Source: a bacterium
GTDB lineage: Bacteria > UBP15 > UBA6099 > JAJRTR01
Reading direction: 5' to 3'
Length of the DNA stretch: 10,871 nucleotides
Assembly (NCBI GenBank): GCA_024278215.1
Contig: JAJRTR010000196.1
Span: forward strand, 1 to 10,871
Made by a program: the position numbers and the translations under genes. Numbering within the stretch: the first letter of the stretch is position 1; every line of letters begins with the position of its first letter. A model generated the notes under the pieces. That model had not been told where the DNA came from, made no database searches, and saw only the letters and a list, made by a program, of their open reading frames with translations. This document shows, piece by piece, positions 7,069-10,871 of this stretch.

Positions 7069-7104
7069 AGCGACTCCCATCGTTATCGTGTTTTTGTCAG
7101 TCTC

Positions 7105-7133
7105 ATTGTACTCCGATAAGTGCGGAGTGTCGT
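7105..7133 (-). promoter_or_regulatory. Promoter with internal palindrome for the unrecognised gene
   Basis: On the minus strand, ACGACA (complement of 7128-7133) and TACAAT (complement of 7105-7110) are separated by 17 bp. A perfect inverted repeat, ACTCCG/CGGAGT (7110-7115 and 7123-7128), fills the spacer and would suit a repressor. The start would be near 7098, with a short leader. Confidence 0.5.
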
Positions 7134-7229
7134 GTCACACTTGTAAAATCGCAAAATGTGCATGGAGCGGTCACCGTCCCGCGCCCGGGGACATTCCTCA
7201 CGAAAACGGCTTTTACAGACACAAGTTGA

Positions 7230-7252
7230 GGTGGGTTGCGGCGCACCCGCCC
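7230..7252. repeat. G+C-rich REP-like palindrome
   Basis: The sequence GGTGGGTTGCG followed by GCGCACCCGCC forms an imperfect hairpin (outer seven pairs with one G-T, then a bulge). It resembles the GTAGGGYGGGTG...AACCCACC type of intergenic palindrome that recurs in many bacterial genomes. Only one copy is in this window. Confidence 0.5.
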
Positions 7253-7346
7253 TACTCCCGATTTTTGGCCGGCATTGGTGAAATAAGCGGGTTTACACTA
7301 AAACGCGGGAATTTTATTCCTTCAAGGGAGATTATATAAAACCTTA

Positions 7347-7357
7347 GCAATTGGCTC
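7347..7357 (+). repeat. Short terminus of the repeat family
   Basis: GCAATTGGCTC matches 167-177 exactly (11 of 11). Similarity to the left is lost within a few bases, so this may be a decayed end of the element; a chance match is possible at this length. Confidence 0.4.
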
Positions 7358-7507
7358 GTAAGTAAGTTGGAAATAACAAACATAGCACGGTTACTATTCC
7401 GCGCCATGTTCCTTCGTGCGCAAAATACTTGCTTCCTGTGTTCCAACACGGAGCGTTGAAACGAGAGGAATTGTTATTCTCGCGTCATCTCTGTATCGGC
7501 AAGGCAA

Positions 7508-7525
7508 TTCGCGAAGTGTCGCGAA
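7508..7525 (-). terminator. Hairpin just after the SWIB gene
   Basis: TTCGCGA and TCGCGAA (7508-7514 and 7519-7525) pair perfectly around a 4-base loop. On the minus strand the hairpin starts one base after the TAA stop and is followed by TTGCCTTGCC, a weak T-tract. Confidence 0.45.
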
Positions 7526-7526
7526 C

Positions 7527-7811
7527 TTATTCCACGTGATTATTGATGATTTTCGCGAGTTCAAACATCGTGATCTGTTTTTTACCGAAAAGAGGTTCCA
7601 ATTTCTCATCGGCATTGATGTTTCTCTTATTCTCCGGGGCCTGCAGATCGTTTGCTTTGATGTAATCCCACATCTTTTTTACCATTTCAGTGCGCGGAAT
7701 CGGTTTACTGCCGATTACCGCTGCAAGTGTTTCGTCCGGCTGTAGCGGCTTCATGAAAGCTGCATTCGCTTTCCTTTTGGTTTTCTTCTTTGCGGCTTTT
7801 TTAGCTGGCAT
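7527..7811 (-). CDS. SWIB/MDM2-domain protein with lysine-rich tail
   Basis: A 94-residue protein made of a lysine/alanine-rich N-terminal tail (MPAKKAAKKKTKRK, 1-14) and one complete SWIB/MDM2 domain (about 18-92). Family-typical stretches are FMKPLQPDETLAAVIG (19-34), IPRTEM (38-43), MWDYIKANDLQ (47-57), INADEKLEPLFG (65-76) and TMFEL (81-85). In eukaryotes this domain belongs to BAF60b chromatin-remodelling subunits; stand-alone bacterial versions are known, best in Chlamydia, and a DNA-associated role is only presumed. The basic tail resembles histone-H1-like AKKK repeats and suits non-specific DNA binding. Start ATG 7811 is certain: AGGGAGGA (complement of 7816-7823) lies just upstream. 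It is monocistronic, with its own promoter and a hairpin after the stop. Confidence 0.93.
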   Translation of the reverse strand: MPAKKAAKKKTKRKANAAFMKPLQPDETLAAVIGSKPIPRTEMVKKMWDYIKANDLQAPENKRNINADEKLEPLFGKKQITMFELAKIINNHVE

Positions 7812-7839
7812 ATAATCCTCCCTGGATAATATTCTTATG

Positions 7840-7876
7840 AACCGATTGCAAAATTCTAATTCTGCGGCGGTCGGCT
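7840..7876 (-). repeat. Partial copy of the repeat element's right end
   Basis: This stretch matches the reverse complement of 140-176 at 33 of 37 positions, including the ATTGCAAAATTCT core and the GCGGTCGGCT motif. The remainder of the element is absent. It lies between the predicted start of the SWIB transcript and its ribosome site, so it would be part of the mRNA leader. Confidence 0.75.
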
Positions 7877-7879
7877 CTT

Positions 7880-7908
7880 ATGAAGCGGATTTTATCATCC
7901 GGCTTCAT
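7880..7908. promoter_or_regulatory. Inverted repeat over the SWIB -10 box, possible operator
   Basis: ATGAAGCGGAT (7880-7890) and ATCCGGCTTCAT (7897-7908) are inverted copies differing by one inserted base, around a 6-base centre. The repeat covers the predicted -10 and start site of the SWIB promoter. The half TCATCCGGCT (7895-7904) recurs exactly at 8116-8125. Confidence 0.45.
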
Positions 7909-7917
7909 TGGTGTCAA
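7889..7917 (-). promoter_or_regulatory. Sigma-70 promoter for the SWIB gene
   Basis: On the minus strand, a perfect TTGACA (complement of 7912-7917) and TAAAAT (complement of 7889-7894) are separated by 17 bp. The transcript would start near 7882, with a leader of about 70 nt that includes the repeat fragment. Confidence 0.7.
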
Positions 7918-8537
7918 TCACTTTTCTAAATAAAATATTTCCCATCTTCCGCAACTTTTATGATTTAGTATATAATCTGCCCGACAAAATGCCTGTTTAT
8001 TGCTTTTTCCCTATAATATTACCGTCTTCAGCATATAATTCATTCCGGATTATACAATAATATATGCATTAATATTAATATATATCATTACCAGATAAGA
8101 ATAATAAAGCACATTTCATCCGGCTCAGGATTCCAGAATTATTGCAGTCTGTGACACCAGGATGAATAAGCGGCATAAATAGTATAAATATAGCATAATG
8201 AGAATAATTATTGCCGAAAATGCGGATAATATATTGATTAAATAAACACAAATAATTACAAATATTGAGGTGCTTTTCGCGTTAAAACAGATGTTTTTCA
8301 TATTATATTATATTTTAAGCTATAAAAACACATAATTGAAACAAATTACAACTTCATTGCTGCAGATAGAAAATCTGTTGGTAGTGAATCTGAAATTCGG
8401 TGTAAAAGCAGGCTTACTTGTTGCATTACAGCTATACCTCACCTGGATAAAATACAAATTCACAATGTGTAATGATTATTAATAACATAGCGGGCAGTTT
8501 TTCCGGCGGGCTGTCATGTTGAGAAGCTGTCATGTGA
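7918..8537. other. AT-rich non-coding island
   Basis: No open frame of note exists here on either strand. A hand count over 7921-8460 gives about 158 G+C in 540 (about 29%), far below the flanking genes. It contains many TATAAT/ATTATA-like strings, so promoter calls within it are unreliable. I see no DnaA boxes, tRNA-like cloverleaf or tandem array. At 8510-8519 and 8526-8535 the 10-mer GCTGTCATGT is repeated with a 16-bp period, immediately after the mutS2 stop. Confidence 0.65.
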
Positions 8538-10871
8538 TCATTCGAAATAAGCTTTTGTAGCGCCAATGCCGCCGTGGCCGACACTGCAGAATTCGTGGCG
8601 GCGGATGAAGGGGCTCGAGACGAGGTATTCGTGGACGAACCGCATGAGAGCGCCGGTGCCGATGCCGTGAATGATGAGAACTTCTTTCGCGCCAGCGACG
8701 TTCAGGTTTTCGATCTCGCGGTCGAGGACCTCTTTTGCTTCGAGCACCCGCAGGCCATGCAGGTCTATTTCCTTCTTTGCAGTTTCTTTCGCTTTGTCCA
8801 CGTAGTTTACATAATCTGCTTTCGAGCGTTTGCGGGGTCGCGGCATAACGGTGCCGGGGACCGTGCCGCCGCCTGGCGGCGCGAGATTGTCGAGTGTCGT
8901 GCGGAGCGTGATGTCGCCAAGCAGCACTTTTACGCGGCCTTTGCGGTCGGGTCCTTCCTGGAACCTGACGGTTGAGTTAGTGTCTTTCATCAGCAACTCC
9001 ATATCAGGTTTCAGAGTGGCCGGGTCGAGCGTGTTCGGTTTATGAATGGTTTTCTTCTTTTTAGCCGCGATCTTTTTCCGCGTCTTCTTCACAGCGCCCT
9101 TGACAATAGCGGCCTGAGGGAGGGTGGCGGTTTTCCGGGCGGCGTTCAGGATCAACATGCAGCGGTCTTTTGTTTCCTCGACAACTCTTTCGGCTTCGAC
9201 GAAAGCCCGGTTCAGGATTTCATCGCGATCGCGCTGCGCGCTGCTCGTCACCTGTTCCTGCGCCGCGCGTTCGTGTTCGAGTTTTTTCTTTTCCCTGTCT
9301 ATAGCCATGCGTTCGGTGCTGATGAACGATTTCATTTCCTGGAGGTCGGCAAGTAGTTTTTCGGTCATTTTTGTCTGTTTGGAGATGTAAGCGCGAGCGG
9401 AGTCGATGATGGAGTCGGCGAACCCAACCTGCGAAGCGATTTCGAGAGCGTAGCTCTGACCCGGAATGCCGATCTCGACCTGGAACGCGGGACGACCCCG
9501 TCGCTCGTCGAAAATCATGCGTGCGTTTTCCGCGCCGGGTGTGTCGGCCGCGAAGTTTTTGAGACCGCTGTGATGCGAGGTCGCCATGCAGACCGCGCCG
9601 CGGCCCATGAGTTCGATGAGTATGCCGCAGGCGAGTGCGGCACCTTCCTCGGGGTCTGTGCCCGAGCATATTTCGTCTATCAGCACCAGGCTGCCGCTGT
9701 CAGCGTATTCCAGTATCGCCCGAATCTCCGAAAGGTGGGAAGAAAACGTGCTGAGATTATTCTCGATACTCTGCTCGTCGCCGATAACCGCGAAGATGTT
9801 GGTCATGACCGGCAGAGAAGTGCCCTGGGCGGCGGGCACATGCAGCCCCGTCTGCGCCATGAGCAGGAACAGGCCGATCATTTTCATCGTTACGGTTTTG
9901 CCGCCCGCGTTGGGGCCTGTCAGCAGGAGCGTCTGTATATCGCTGCCGAGTCTGATGTTCACAGGGACGACATCGCCGGTGAGGAGAGGGTGGCGTCCGT
10001 TTTTTATCTTTATGCTGCCGTGATCGTTTATCAGTGGTTCGACAGCGTTCATCTCGATGCTCAGACGGCCGCGCGCGACAAGGCAGTCGAGTTCGCCCAG
10101 CGCGTACAGCGAGTCTTCGATCTCGGAGAAGTGGTCGGAAAGCATCCGGCTGAGGTCGCGTAGAATCTTGAGCACTTCCGCCTTTTCGGAAAGTCGCGCG
10201 CGTATCAGGCCGTTGTTTTCCTCGACGAGTTCGAGTGGTTCGACGAAAGAAGTCGAGCCGGTGGCGGAGCGGTCCTGAAGTATCCACGAACCACGCCCGG
10301 CGTGTTCGGACTTGAGAGGAATGACAAACCTTCCGTTGCGGATCGTCACCACACGATCCTGTACGATGCTATCCATATCGGGGGAGGTGAGCAGTTTGCG
10401 AAGTCTGCCGGGGATACGGCGTTCGAATTCTTTTATCTTTTTACGTGTGCGGGCGAGCGCGGGCGAGGCATTGTCTTTGACGCGGTCGTTTTCGACGTCG
10501 ACAGCGGCGCTGATGCTGCGGGCGATGCGTGTGCCGGCGAAGAGGCGGTCGCGGAGTTCTTCGACGCGCGGGTACGCGCCCGGCTCGAGGCGTGCGCCTT
10601 TCACGCCGGCTGCGAAGTCGAGCGATTTCATAAAACCGCCGAGTTCGCGGGGTTCGAGCACGCGACCGCTCTCGAGCTTTACGAGTGCCTCGCGCAGGTC
10701 GGGTAGTGCGCCGAAATCCCAGAGCATCCCCTCGACGTCTATGAAGCGCCGCGCTTCAGTCGTTTCGGCGAGCGCTTCGCGGGTGTCCTCCGGGTTGTCG
10801 AAAAGCGGCAAGTCCGCGACTGTTTCTTTTCCCCATGCCGAACCGCACAGCCCGGCGATTTTTCGCATCAC
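8538..10871 (-). CDS. mutS2: MutS2 endonuclease/ATPase with C-terminal Smr domain (5' end beyond window)
   Basis: The 777 visible residues cover nearly the whole MutS2. It is a DNA- or ribosome-acting ATPase that, unlike MutS, lacks the mismatch-recognition domain; it is credited with suppressing homologous recombination and, in Bacillus, with rescuing collided ribosomes. The MutS core/clamp spans about 1-280. The ATPase has Walker A GPNAGGKT (319-326), STFSSHL (374-380), Walker B LVLIDE (395-400) and TSHHSGL (431-437). A coiled coil follows (about 500-580), then a lysine-rich stretch (about 594-612), a KOW-like segment and the Smr nuclease domain from about 701 (DLHG 703-706, HGIGTG 735-740). 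The first visible codon is a GTG at the window edge, but the homologous helix normally begins 10-20 residues earlier, so the gene continues to the right. No clear terminator follows the stop. Confidence 0.95.
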   Translation of the reverse strand: MMRKIAGLCGSAWGKETVADLPLFDNPEDTREALAETTEARRFIDVEGMLWDFGALPDLREALVKLESGRVLEPRELGGFMKSLDFAAGVKGARLEPGAYPRVEELRDRLFAGTRIARSISAAVDVENDRVKDNASPALARTRKKIKEFERRIPGRLRKLLTSPDMDSIVQDRVVTIRNGRFVIPLKSEHAGRGSWILQDRSATGSTSFVEPLELVEENNGLIRARLSEKAEVLKILRDLSRMLSDHFSEIEDSLYALGELDCLVARGRLSIEMNAVEPLINDHGSIKIKNGRHPLLTGDVVPVNIRLGSDIQTLLLTGPNAGGKTVTMKMIGLFLLMAQTGLHVPAAQGTSLPVMTNIFAVIGDEQSIENNLSTFSSHLSEIRAILEYADSGSLVLIDEICSGTDPEEGAALACGILIELMGRGAVCMATSHHSGLKNFAADTPGAENARMIFDERRGRPAFQVEIGIPGQSYALEIASQVGFADSIIDSARAYISKQTKMTEKLLADLQEMKSFISTERMAIDREKKKLEHERAAQEQVTSSAQRDRDEILNRAFVEAERVVEETKDRCMLILNAARKTATLPQAAIVKGAVKKTRKKIAAKKKKTIHKPNTLDPATLKPDMELLMKDTNSTVRFQEGPDRKGRVKVLLGDITLRTTLDNLAPPGGGTVPGTVMPRPRKRSKADYVNYVDKAKETAKKEIDLHGLRVLEAKEVLDREIENLNVAGAKEVLIIHGIGTGALMRFVHEYLVSSPFIRRHEFCSVGHGGIGATKAYFE

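Larger units (their letters stand above)
7081..7526. other. Palindrome-rich intergenic region before the unrecognised gene
   Basis: This 446-bp gap holds the promoter at 7105-7133, a G+C-rich palindrome at 7230-7252, a short repeat-element terminus at 7347-7357 and the hairpin after the SWIB gene at 7508-7525. An open frame crosses part of it on the plus strand, but it overlaps the coding region opposite and shows no ribosome site or family features. I see no gene here. Confidence 0.6.

Noticed and set aside
6893-7339. 148-codon plus-strand frame across the unrecognised gene's 5' end
   Set aside because: It overlaps the better-supported opposite gene, passes through its promoter and palindromes, and has no family features.
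7918-8510. AT-rich stretch as a replication origin
   Set aside because: No DnaA-box cluster, iterons or dnaA/parAB genes are visible nearby.
9570-10163. Long plus-strand frames inside mutS2
   Set aside because: They are opposite-strand shadows of the conserved ATPase domain.
1-10871. CRISPR array, tRNA/rRNA genes or a defence island
   Set aside because: No regularly spaced repeats, cloverleaf sequences or defence-type protein domains were seen on either strand.

Overview
The window is bacterial chromosome: coding-dense, with mostly G+C-rich genes, Shine-Dalgarno sites, and several close matches to sigma-70 promoters with 17-bp spacers. The content (a 3-hydroxyacyl-CoA dehydrogenase/thiolase pair, MutS2 with a Smr domain, a small SWIB-domain protein, a YqaA-like DedA-family membrane protein) does not fix the phylum. 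The many dispersed palindromic repeats and one unrecognised gene fit a poorly sampled lineage, but that is inference. I found no phage, CRISPR, rRNA or tRNA genes.

Layout. 1-178 is an imperfect palindromic repeat element with perfect 16-bp terminal inverted repeats. An aldehyde dehydrogenase gene (194-1627, +) starts 16 bases after it, and an inverted, truncated copy of the element's left end (1814-1856) lies beyond the gene. A DedA/VTT-family membrane protein (1877-2509, -) comes next. It is separated by a 362-bp region with two divergent promoters from an operon (2872-5239, +) of 3-hydroxyacyl-CoA dehydrogenase and acetyl-CoA acetyltransferase. A perfect 11-bp hairpin ends that operon. A SAM-dependent methyltransferase (5361-5981, -) and an unrecognised protein that may be a TIM barrel (6091-7068, -) follow.

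The right third holds a 446-bp palindrome-rich gap, a SWIB-domain protein (7527-7811, -), a 726-bp non-coding stretch that is about 29% G+C over its central 540 bp, and mutS2 (8538 to past the right edge, -). Further ends of the repeat family occur on both sides of the SWIB gene.

How the genes work together. The dehydrogenase and thiolase catalyse consecutive reversible steps between 3-hydroxyacyl-CoA and acetyl-CoA. They would serve beta-oxidation or a butyrate-type or PHB-related route, but no enoyl-CoA hydratase or acyl-CoA dehydrogenase is present here to decide. The other genes look like separate transcription units. I see no defence or secretion system. The most unusual material is non-coding: the repeat family and how it sits at the ALDH and SWIB genes, and the AT-rich gap before mutS2.
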